A stretch of 5,322 nt of DNA from Undibacterium sp. (lineage in GTDB: Bacteria > Pseudomonadota > Gammaproteobacteria > Burkholderiales > Burkholderiaceae_D): the NCBI GenBank assembly GCA_019752975.1, contig JAIELM010000158.1, positions 1-5,322 of the forward strand. The letters are read 5' to 3'. Position 1 is the first letter of the stretch, and every line of letters starts with the position of its first letter. Positions 1 through 4,755 of this stretch are shown here, piece after piece. The translations under genes and the position numbers were made by a program. A model generated the notes under the pieces. The model did no database searches and was not told the DNA's origin. It was given only the letters and a program-made list of their open reading frames with translations.

Positions 1-411
1 AAAGGAAGGACCAGATAAAGCACCCGCATTGACACCATCACCCAGCACTTGTTGTACCACTTGATGAGGCAATAAATTCGTCGTTTCTTCAAAGCCCTTA
101 CATAGCCAAACCACATTTTGTGTTGAATAGCCTTTGCATTGCGTGAGGATAGGACGCAAGCCAGCCACCGAGCTTGCGATAATCAATAGGCCGTCTTCAC
201 CGCTATGCCGCATTGCTGCAGCAAAGTCAGAGGTAGCTTGTAAGTTATTGGGAAAGCTAAATCCGGCGAGAGAACGCCGATTTTCGCGCTGCTCTTGCGC
301 TGCCTGCATGGCGCTCTGATTACGTCCCCATAGCAGTACTTGATTTTTGCTGGCAAGGGAGATCGCCAATGCCGTACCCCAAGCACCGGCACCTAAGATG
401 GTAATGTTCAT
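1..411 (-). CDS. gpsA: Glycerol-3-phosphate dehydrogenase [NAD(P)+], N-terminal part (cut by window edge)
   Basis: GpsA is a cytoplasmic enzyme that reduces dihydroxyacetone phosphate to sn-glycerol 3-phosphate with NAD(P)H, which supplies the phospholipid backbone. The reading frame is open from the ATG at 409-411 to the window edge and gives 137 residues of an expected 330 or so. Residues 1-17 carry the Rossmann dinucleotide-binding start (ILGAGAWGTALAI), followed by VLLWGRN. WLCKGFE at 102-108 holds the conserved lysine (K105) that contacts substrate and cofactor in this family. The fragment ends in LSGPSF, the expected beginning of the next conserved block. The start is 10 bases after the stop of the SH3-like gene, with an AGAGG Shine-Dalgarno overlapping that stop, so the two genes are probably translationally coupled. 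No defect is visible in the part shown. Confidence 0.97.
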   Translation of the reverse strand, partial: MNITILGAGAWGTALAISLASKNQVLLWGRNQSAMQAAQEQRENRRSLAGFSFPNNLQATSDFAAAMRHSGEDGLLIIASSVAGLRPILTQCKGYSTQNVVWLCKGFEETTNLLPHQVVQQVLGDGVNAGALSGPSF

Positions 412-418
412 ATCGGTG

Positions 419-423
419 CCTCT
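419..423 (-). promoter_or_regulatory. Ribosome binding site of gpsA, overlapping the upstream stop codon
   Basis: On the minus strand the sequence reads TAGAGGCACCGAT and then ATG. AGAGG lies 7 bases before the gpsA start and shares bases with the TAG stop of the SH3-like gene (422-424). This fixes the gpsA start and suggests that ribosomes finishing the upstream gene help initiate gpsA. Confidence 0.7.
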
Positions 424-865
424 ATAAACCCCAAACGTCGCTGGTTCGCACGTAACCGGTTTGCCCATCGCGATGTTTGACCTTGACCCAAGCGCCAACG
501 GCCGGTTCTGCCATTTCTAATAAGACGTGCTTATCTGCACTAAAAATCATGGCTGCGTATTCTTCCGGGGCACTACGAATGCGTGCATTGCTTGTTTTGA
601 CGACCAAATTACGACGAGGAATTAAATCTTTGGCCTCTACCCAGCTCAGTTCGCCACTGGCATCTCGAACCCGACACCATGCGCCTGAAGTTAAAATTAC
701 TTCTACCGGCATACCTGCAGGTGCGACGGCTAGCTTGATACCGCGCGCGGTCGGCGCATCATACATAACGATGGGGGAAGCACCGACGGAGCGGTATTCT
801 AGGGCATGTGCCATGGCCGCGAATGAACTGCATCCTAAAAGCACCAATGTAGTGATCAGACGCAT
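422..865 (-). CDS. Exported bacterial SH3-like domain protein (two SH3 repeats)
   Basis: This is a 147-residue protein with a clear Sec signal peptide: MRLITT, a hydrophobic core, then a likely cleavage after AHA at about residue 21. The rest consists of two SH3-like repeats, at roughly 24-82 and 86-147. The repeat is visible by eye: GAWCRVRDASGELSWVEAKDL in the first half matches GAWVKVKHRDGQTGYVRTSDV in the second. This pattern suits the SH3_4-type family of bacterial periplasmic proteins. Such domains often bind peptidoglycan or protein partners, but the ligand here is unknown. The gene lies between secB and gpsA and is probably cotranscribed with gpsA, whose ribosome site overlaps its stop codon. 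Its own ribosome site is weak (TAGG, 8 bases before ATG). It may follow secB in the same transcript, but two hairpins lie between them. The family call is firm and the function is not. Confidence 0.85.
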   Translation of the reverse strand: MRLITTLVLLGCSSFAAMAHALEYRSVGASPIVMYDAPTARGIKLAVAPAGMPVEVILTSGAWCRVRDASGELSWVEAKDLIPRRNLVVKTSNARIRSAPEEYAAMIFSADKHVLLEMAEPAVGAWVKVKHRDGQTGYVRTSDVWGL

Positions 866-891
866 AAGCGTAACCTAGCAAGATGGTTTGA

Positions 892-923
892 TGCTCTGAT
901 ATCGCACTAGCGTTATCAGAGCA
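892..923. repeat. Perfect 10-bp inverted repeat (hairpin) upstream of the SH3-like gene
   Basis: TGCTCTGATA (892-901) pairs perfectly with TATCAGAGCA (914-923). Inside, after one T-T mismatch, CGC (903-905) pairs with GCG (910-912) around the tetraloop ACTA. No uridine run follows on either strand, so a classical intrinsic terminator is unlikely. It lies 26 bases before the SH3-like start codon and could be a processing or attenuation hairpin in the mRNA, or a protein-binding site in the DNA. Confidence 0.65.
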
Positions 924-936
924 AATAATACGGTGA

Positions 937-958
937 TTCCCGCTAATGCTTGCGGGAA
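937..958 (-). terminator. Hairpin just downstream of secB, possible weak terminator or mRNA 3' stabiliser
   Basis: TTCCCGC (937-943) and GCGGGAA (952-958) form a 7-bp GC-rich stem with an 8-base loop, beginning 12 bases after the secB stop. The minus-strand sequence after it (TCACCGTATTATTTGC) is only moderately T-rich. It may reduce readthrough into the SH3-like gene or protect the secB 3' end. The stem is seen directly; terminator activity is inferred. Confidence 0.4.
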
Positions 959-970
959 CGACTTCAATAA

Positions 971-1474
971 TTAGTGCGTCGTTACTGATGCAGCTTCTTC
1001 ACTAGCTACTGGTGCTGCTTCGGCTGCCAAACGCGCTTGTTCTGCCATGTTGGCTAAACGCTGTTGGTAGAAAGCTTCAAAATTGATTTCGGTCAAATGA
1101 ATCGGTGGGAAACCTGCACGTGAAATTGCATCTGCAATATTGGCGCGCAAGTAAGGATAAATAATGTTAGGGCAACCGATGCCTAACAATGGATCCATTT
1201 GGTCTTGAGGAATATTGCGTGCTTCGAAAATACCGGCTTGTTTGGCTTCAACCAAGAAAGCGACTTTATCTTTGACTTTAGCAGTCACAGTCACGGTTAC
1301 GGTAGATTCAACAATGCCTTCAGCCAAAGGCTCAGCGGCCACGTCTAAAGTCACTTCGATACTCGGCGCTTCTTGTTCTAAGAAGATAGCTGGGGAGTTT
1401 GGTTGTTCTAGCGACAAATCTTTCAGATAGACGCGTTGAATTTGGAAAATTGGCTGCAAGGATTCGTCGGACAT
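971..1474 (-). CDS. secB: Protein-export chaperone SecB
   Basis: SecB is a cytosolic tetrameric chaperone that holds preproteins unfolded and delivers them to SecA at the SecYEG translocon. The 167-residue product is slightly longer than the E. coli protein of about 155. Its N-terminal [19 protein letters not shown] matches the E. coli segment FQIQRIYTKDISFEAPNAP. The family core follows: [11 protein letters not shown], then [22 protein letters not shown] (about 100-121), then the [18 protein letters not shown] helix. The tail is rich in Ala and Glu, as in many SecB proteins. The start at 1474 has a purine-rich AAGAGAG six bases upstream. A good promoter lies in the gap before grxC (about 1586-1615), so secB probably has its own transcript besides any readthrough from grxC. 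The leader contains a hairpin and a short possible upstream ORF. Confidence 0.97.
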   Translation of the reverse strand: MSDESLQPIFQIQRVYLKDLSLEQPNSPAIFLEQEAPSIEVTLDVAAEPLAEGIVESTVTVTVTAKVKDKVAFLVEAKQAGIFEARNIPQDQMDPLLGIGCPNIIYPYLRANIADAISRAGFPPIHLTEINFEAFYQQRLANMAEQARLAAEAAPVASEEAASVTTH

Positions 1475-1549
1475 GTAAGACTCTCTTCTTTAAAATTCTA
1501 ATAGGTTGAATGGACACAGGCCCATGGTTAAACAGCATAATGCTAAGTA

Positions 1550-1576
1550 GGGTCGTAAATACATTTTTCAAGACCC
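1550..1576 (-). repeat. Small hairpin at the predicted 5' end of the secB mRNA
   Basis: On the minus strand GGGTC (1576-1572) can pair with GACCC (1554-1550) across a 17-base AT-rich loop. If transcription starts about 7 bases after the predicted -10 box, this stem begins within the first few nucleotides of the transcript and could stabilise it. The long loop makes it a modest structure. Confidence 0.35.
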
Positions 1577-1585
1577 AAGCCTAAC

Positions 1586-1615
1586 ATTGTAGCAAGCGCA
1601 TAGGAAAATCGACAA
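1586..1615 (-). promoter_or_regulatory. Predicted sigma-70 promoter for secB
   Basis: Read on the minus strand, TTGTCG (1615-1610) and TACAAT (1591-1586) are separated by 18 bases and match the -35 and -10 consensus at 4 of 6 and 5 of 6 positions. Initiation would fall near 1579, giving a leader of about 105 bases before the secB ATG. This is the best promoter-like pair in the grxC-secB gap. Confidence 0.5.
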
Positions 1616-1622
1616 GCAAAGC

Positions 1623-1641
1623 TATTGTGCAGTGCACTATA
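1623..1641. repeat. Imperfect 19-bp palindrome between grxC and the secB promoter
   Basis: TAT-T-GTGCA-G-TGCAC-T-ATA is symmetric around 1632, with 8 of 9 half-site positions complementary. It begins 7 bp beyond the upstream edge of the predicted secB -35 box (1610-1615) and 12 bp after the grxC stop. It could be an operator or activator site for secB, or an mRNA hairpin behind grxC. There is no T-run to suggest termination. Confidence 0.35.
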
Positions 1642-1653
1642 AGCCAAAATACA

Positions 1654-1929
1654 CTAACTGCTAGGCTGGCTAAGGCCCAACAGTACGTTGAGCTTACCAG
1701 CTCGATCTAAGGCCGATAAATCATCAAAACCACCCACGTGAGTGTCGCCAATATAGATCTGTGGAACAGTACGTCGCCCGGTTTTTGTCATCATGGCTTC
1801 CCGGATCGCAGGATCAAGATCGACTCTGACTTTTTCGATTTCTGCTACCCCTTTGGATTTCAATAGGCGCTCGGCCATCACACAATACGGGCAAACTGCG
1901 GTGGTATACATTACAACATGGGCTAACAT
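1654..1929 (-). CDS. grxC: Glutaredoxin 3 (GrxC family)
   Basis: This is a small cytosolic, glutathione-dependent thiol-disulfide oxidoreductase of 91 residues, a full-length class I dithiol glutaredoxin. The active site CPYC is at 13-16, the cis-proline motif TVP at 54-56 (in TVPQIYI), and the glutathione-binding GGFDDL at 66-71. The start at 1929 is backed by a strong GGAGAG ribosome site seven bases upstream. The next in-frame Met (M7) would remove the first beta strand. The gene lies between a membrane rhodanese and secB, as in the E. coli yibN-grxC-secB-gpsA cluster. A 107-bp palindromic element sits just upstream of its ribosome site, so any transcript coming from the rhodanese gene must pass through that structure. 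Confidence 0.96.
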   Translation of the reverse strand: MLAHVVMYTTAVCPYCVMAERLLKSKGVAEIEKVRVDLDPAIREAMMTKTGRRTVPQIYIGDTHVGGFDDLSALDRAGKLNVLLGLSQPSS

Positions 1930-1935
1930 TTTTAA

Positions 1936-1941
1936 CTCTCC
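1936..1941 (-). promoter_or_regulatory. Strong ribosome binding site of grxC
   Basis: GGAGAG on the minus strand lies 6-7 bases before the grxC ATG. Only 9 bases separate it from the edge of the 107-bp palindromic element, so folding of that element could influence access of ribosomes to grxC. Confidence 0.7.
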
Positions 1942-1950
1942 GTTTTACTC

Positions 1951-2057
1951 TTAGGACTTACGCAAAACAGACGCTGGCGTTGTTGCGTTCGCCTTGTCGT
2001 ACAAATGTACTGCCTGCGGCTGCGCGTCTAGCCAGCGCAATTTTGCGTAAGTCCTAA
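1951..2057. mobile_element. 107-bp palindromic MITE-like element with 17-bp terminal inverted repeats
   Basis: TTAGGACTTACGCAAAA (1951-1967) is the exact reverse complement of TTTTGCGTAAGTCCTAA (2041-2057). Within it, CGCTGGC (1972-1978) pairs with GCCAGCG (2031-2037), GCG (1985-1987) with CGC (2023-2025), GCC (1991-1993) with GGC (2018-2020), and GTAC (1999-2002) with GTAC (2007-2010) at the tip. The whole element can therefore fold as one long imperfect hairpin. It has no coding capacity. It is flanked by CTC on both sides (1948-1950 and 2058-2060), which may be a 3-bp target duplication or chance. This architecture suits a non-autonomous transposable element or a REP/MITE-type interspersed repeat. 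In the leftward transcript it may also act as a partial terminator or a processing site between the rhodanese gene and grxC. The structure is certain; mobility is inferred. Confidence 0.75.
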
Positions 2058-2104
2058 CTCTCTAGCATTGTGGCTGCTATTTTTTAGCGCTCACTTATCG
2101 TTTT

Positions 2105-2506
2105 CTATTTTATCGTTGGCAAATTTTGCGCAGTCCAGCCAGCGATACCGCCATCTAAACTAAAGGCCGTTTCGAATCCTGCCTTATTCAGAACCGCCAC
2201 TGCTTTACCTGAACGTATGCCGCTTTGGCAGACAGTAATAATGGTATGGGTCTTGGATTTTTCAATTTCTTTCAAACGTGCTTCGAGTTCTGGCAACGGA
2301 ATATTTTTGGCATTGGCAATATGGCCGCTGGCAAATTCTTCTGCACTGCGCACGTCTAAAACAAGACTTTTACCCTGGTTCATCGCTTGCGTGGCCTGCA
2401 AAGAGGACATGCGAGCGCCACGTTTTTGCAAACTTGGTACTAATAAAGCGATGCCAGAAACGATGGCGATGCCTATGATGTAGAGATTGTCGGTGATGAA
2501 ATTCAC
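2105..2506 (-). CDS. yibN: Membrane-anchored rhodanese-like protein (YibN type), GTG start
   Basis: This is a single-domain rhodanese of 133 residues if started at the GTG at 2504-2506. Residues about 8-25 (LYIIGIAIVSGIALLVPS) form one membrane anchor, followed by positive QKRGAR and the rhodanese domain. That domain has LVLDVRSAEEFASGHI at about 48-63, the active-site loop CQSGIR at 93-98 with catalytic Cys93 and Arg98, and the C-terminal GGIAGW at 119-124. The frame stays open upstream to 2776, but that part runs antisense to gpmA and lacks family features. The GTG start gives the usual layout of anchor plus domain, though its ribosome site is poor. Rhodaneses move sulfane sulfur or act in thiol chemistry; the natural substrate of YibN proteins is not settled. 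Reports of an interaction with the YidC insertase in E. coli would suit its place beside secB. Confidence 0.9.
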   Translation of the reverse strand: MNFITDNLYIIGIAIVSGIALLVPSLQKRGARMSSLQATQAMNQGKSLVLDVRSAEEFASGHIANAKNIPLPELEARLKEIEKSKTHTIITVCQSGIRSGKAVAVLNKAGFETAFSLDGGIAGWTAQNLPTIK

Positions 2507-2559
2507 AGTTTGCCCAATAGTAGATGATGGATGAGATGGTTGAAAAATCGTAAAAGTGC

Positions 2560-2589
2560 GTTGAAAGTTTGTTGAAAGTTCGTTGCAAC
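2560..2589. repeat. 11-bp tandem repeats in the divergent promoter region
   Basis: GTTGAAAGTTT (2560-2570) is followed directly by GTTGAAAGTTC (2571-2581) and then a diverged partial copy, GTTGCAAC (2582-2589). A further related GTTGAAAAATC begins at 2539. The period is about one DNA helical turn, so the copies present the same face, as expected for a cooperative regulator site. They lie immediately beside the opposed -10 boxes. Confidence 0.55.
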
Positions 2590-2607
2590 TAAGCGCCTCA
2601 TTATAAA
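2579..2607 (+). promoter_or_regulatory. Candidate promoter for the gpmA-envC-ctp operon
   Basis: TATAAA (2602-2607) is a good -10 box. The sequence 17 bases upstream, TTCGTT (2579-2584), is a poor -35 box and overlaps the tandem repeats, which would fit activator-dependent initiation. The leader to the gpmA ATG would be about 50 bases. Confidence 0.35.
2600..2605 (-). promoter_or_regulatory. Candidate -10 box for the leftward rhodanese transcript
   Basis: On the minus strand the sequence is a perfect TATAAT, followed by about 93 bases to the rhodanese GTG start. No convincing -35 box lies 16-18 bases upstream. It overlaps the rightward TATAAA by four bases, so the two directions may share or compete for one melting site. 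Confidence 0.35.
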
Positions 2608-2662
2608 ATAGAAGCTGAAAATAGTTTTGAACTCCTCCAAATTTATATAGCATAAGAAAATC

Positions 2663-3409
2663 ATGTACAAAATCGTATTGATGCGCCACGGCGAATCCAC
2701 TTGGAATCTCGACAATCGCTTTACTGGTTGGACCGATGTTGACCTCACCGAAAAAGGTATAGCAGAAGCGCGTCAAGCGGGCGTACTCTTAAAAGAAGCG
2801 GGTTATTCCTTTGACCTTGCTTATACTTCGGTACTCAAACGGGCGATACGCACGCTCTGGGGTACCTTAGATGAAATGGATCTCATGTGGCTGCCAGTGA
2901 TCAATGATTGGCGCTTGAATGAGCGTCACTACGGCGCTTTACAAGGATTAAATAAAGCCGAAACTGCCGCCCAATATGGCGACGAACAAGTTTTGGTTTG
3001 GCGTCGTAGTTACGATACCCCACCATTAGCCTTAGCAGAAGATGATGTCCGCACTTCATTTCACGACCCGCGTTATGCCAGCCTTGAGCGCGCGCAAATT
3101 CCCTTGACCGAATGTTTGAAAGATACGGTAGAACGTGTTGTACCTGCTTGGAATGACAGCATCGCGCCAGCCATACGCGCAGGCAAACGCATCTTAGTAT
3201 CAGCGCACGGGAACAGCTTACGCGCTTTAATCAAAATGTTAGACGGCATTAGCGATGCCGACATCGTCAACTTAAACATCCCTAACGGTCAACCTTTAGT
3301 GTATGAATTAGACGCAGATCTCAAGCCGATAAAAAGTTATTACCTTGGTGATCAAAGCGCCATTGCTGCGGCTTTGCAGGCGGTCGCAAGTCAAGGAAAG
3401 GCCAAGTAA
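2663..3409 (+). CDS. gpmA: 2,3-bisphosphoglycerate-dependent phosphoglycerate mutase
   Basis: This cytosolic enzyme interconverts 3- and 2-phosphoglycerate in glycolysis and gluconeogenesis, using a phosphohistidine primed by 2,3-bisphosphoglycerate. The 248-residue length is typical. The phosphoglycerate mutase signature MRHGES is at 7-12, with His9 as the phosphorylated residue. [10 protein letters not shown] follows at 20-29, then LKRAIRT at 58-64. [13 protein letters not shown] at 86-98 carries the acid-base Glu87. [13 protein letters not shown] RRSYDTPP is at 114-121, and AHGNSLRAL at 181-189 holds the second catalytic histidine, His182. The ATG at 2663 gives the standard N terminus, but its Shine-Dalgarno is weak (ATAAGAAAATC). 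Its stop codon abuts the TTG start of the EnvC gene. In E. coli the matching position is held by the unrelated, cofactor-independent GpmM. Confidence 0.98.
   Translation: MYKIVLMRHGESTWNLDNRFTGWTDVDLTEKGIAEARQAGVLLKEAGYSFDLAYTSVLKRAIRTLWGTLDEMDLMWLPVINDWRLNERHYGALQGLNKAETAAQYGDEQVLVWRRSYDTPPLALAEDDVRTSFHDPRYASLERAQIPLTECLKDTVERVVPAWNDSIAPAIRAGKRILVSAHGNSLRALIKMLDGISDADIVNLNIPNGQPLVYELDADLKPIKSYYLGDQSAIAAALQAVASQGKAK
3393..3401 (+). promoter_or_regulatory. Ribosome binding site that supports the TTG start of the envC-like gene
   Basis: AAGGAAAGG lies inside the last codons of gpmA, 8 bases before the TTG at 3410. With no ATG or GTG nearby in frame, this strong site is the main reason to accept a TTG start directly after the gpmA TAA. 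Confidence 0.7.
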
Positions 3410-4726
3410 TTGTCGCCTTGCGCCCTGACCCGAACGGTCATTTTGAGCTTTATCATCTCTGCTGCCAGCATCAGCTCCGCAGCAGAAACCCCGCGCGCCA
3501 AGGAAAAGAAGCAAGCCGAAGCGGCACGTTCTGAGCTATTACAAAAACTCAACGCACTCAAAAAAGACATCAGCAAAACCGAATCCGCCAAAGAAAAGGC
3601 TAGCGATGCCTTGGAGGATTCGGAAGAAGCGATTTCAGAGACGAACCGCTCCTTACGTGAATTGCAAACCGAGCAGCAACAAGCGCAAAATCGCTTACAA
3701 CAACTGCTTCTCGAACAGCAGCGGCTAGATCAAAAAGTCACTTTGCAGAAAAAACAGCTCTCCGATTTATTGCGCAGACTGTATATGCACGGCGATAGTG
3801 ACAGAGTGAAATTGCTGCTCTCGGGTGACAATCCCAATCGTATCAATCGCGATTTACATTACCTCAGTTACATCTCACAAAGCGAAGCCAAGCTGATCTC
3901 CGCCTTGCGTGCAAGCTTAGAAGAAGTGGAAAAAAACGCGCAGGCAGCGCAAGTCGCAAAAGACGAATTGGATGAAATTGCGCAAGAAGAAAAAACCCAT
4001 AAACAAACTTTAGAAAAGGAAAAAAAACAAAGAGCCGTCGTGTTAAAAAACATCGCTGGAAAATTACACGCGCAAAAAAAGGAAGCAGAAACACTACAAA
4101 AAGACGAACAGCGTTTAAATAGTTTGGTCTCACGTCTCAACAAGCTGATGGAAGAGCAAGCCAAAGCTGAACAGGCCAAAATAGCACTGGCCGAAAAACA
4201 ACGCAAAGAAAGATTAGCCGCCGAGCTCGCGCAAAAACAAGCGCAAGCAAAGAAATCTGGAAAAGTCGAGACCTCACCTGAACCGGTAGAAGAAAAAACC
4301 ACCAGCGCGCTCCCGAGCACACTAGAAGGTGCCGCATTCGCTCGACAAAAAGGGCAATTGCACCTCCCCGTTAAAGGCGAGCTGATCGCCAAGTTTGGCA
4401 GTAAGCGCGGCGATGCACCAAGTTGGAAGGGCTTATTTATCAAGGCAGAAGAAGGCAACGAAGTCAAAGCCATCGCTGCGGGAAAAGTGGTCACCGCAGC
4501 TTGGATGCGAGGCTATGGCAATATACTGATATTAGATCATGGTGGTTATTATTTAAGCTTATATAGCAACAACCAAGCCGTGTTAAAGCATGTAGGCGAT
4601 ACCGTGAAAGCAGGGGAAGCGATTGCCTATGTAGGTAACAGCGGCGGCAATGAAGAAACAGGACTATACTTTGAAATGCGCTATAAGGGACAAGTGTTTG
4701 ATCCTTTGACTTGGATTAGTCGATAA
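3410..4726 (+). CDS. envC: Murein hydrolase activator EnvC (coiled coil plus degenerate LytM/M23 domain), TTG start
   Basis: EnvC-type proteins are periplasmic activators of the septal amidases (AmiA/AmiB in E. coli) and are controlled there by FtsEX at the division site. This 438-residue protein (E. coli about 419) starts with a Sec signal peptide: R8, then a hydrophobic stretch, with cleavage near SSAA at 22-25. A long Lys/Glu/Gln/Ala-rich coiled coil fills about 30-275, broken near 125-160 (YMHGDSDRVKLLLSG). A low-complexity linker follows, then a LytM domain at about 314-438. The zinc ligands of active M23 peptidases are missing: WKGLF (339-343) replaces the His-x-Gly-x-Asp motif, and GLYFEMR (418-424) replaces HLHFEVR. 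It is therefore an activator, not a peptidase. TTG is the only start that keeps the signal peptide. It is translated directly after gpmA and followed by the S41 protease. Confidence 0.92.
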   Translation: MSPCALTRTVILSFIISAASISSAAETPRAKEKKQAEAARSELLQKLNALKKDISKTESAKEKASDALEDSEEAISETNRSLRELQTEQQQAQNRLQQLLLEQQRLDQKVTLQKKQLSDLLRRLYMHGDSDRVKLLLSGDNPNRINRDLHYLSYISQSEAKLISALRASLEEVEKNAQAAQVAKDELDEIAQEEKTHKQTLEKEKKQRAVVLKNIAGKLHAQKKEAETLQKDEQRLNSLVSRLNKLMEEQAKAEQAKIALAEKQRKERLAAELAQKQAQAKKSGKVETSPEPVEEKTTSALPSTLEGAAFARQKGQLHLPVKGELIAKFGSKRGDAPSWKGLFIKAEEGNEVKAIAAGKVVTAAWMRGYGNILILDHGGYYLSLYSNNQAVLKHVGDTVKAGEAIAYVGNSGGNEETGLYFEMRYKGQVFDPLTWISR

Positions 4727-4746
4727 ATTGAAATTGAAATGACTCT

Positions 4747-4750
4747 AGGA
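4747..4750 (+). promoter_or_regulatory. Ribosome binding site of the S41 protease gene
   Basis: AGGA lies 5 bases before the ATG at 4756. The alternative in-frame ATG at 4801 has only repeat sequence ahead of it and no purine-rich site, so this element favours the upstream start. Another ATG at 4739 runs into a stop after four codons. Confidence 0.55.
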
Positions 4751-4755
4751 TAAAC

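Noticed and set aside
477..878. 133-codon plus-strand frame opposite the SH3-like gene
   Set aside because: It has no recognisable domain and is fully antisense to a gene with a clear signal peptide and internal repeat.
1332..1571. 79-codon minus-strand frame overlapping the 5' end of secB
   Set aside because: It overlaps secB in another frame, needs a TTG start without a ribosome site, and shows no family features.
1951..2057. Integron attC site
   Set aside because: The palindrome is attC-like in size, but its ends lack the GTTRRRY and RYYYAAC cores (the right end reads TCCTAAC, the left CTTAGGA), and no cassette genes or integrase are present.
2076..2088. GCT-TTTTTT-AGC as a terminator for the rhodanese gene
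   Set aside because: The stem is only three to four base pairs, and the T-run forms the loop rather than following the stem.
2507..2776. N-terminal extension of the rhodanese frame to an ATG at 2776
   Set aside because: It runs antisense to the start of gpmA, has no family features, and the membrane anchor plus rhodanese layout is complete from the GTG at 2506.
4020..4027. A-run forming an in-frame A AAA AAA slippery heptamer in envC
   Set aside because: A -1 shift would reach a stop within a few codons, no stimulatory stem is evident, and A-runs are expected in Lys-rich coiled-coil codons.
3868..4494. 208-codon minus-strand frame opposite envC
   Set aside because: The product is a Ser/Cys/Phe/Ala-rich mirror of the Lys/Glu/Gln coiled-coil codons. 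Such long antisense frames are a by-product of that composition.
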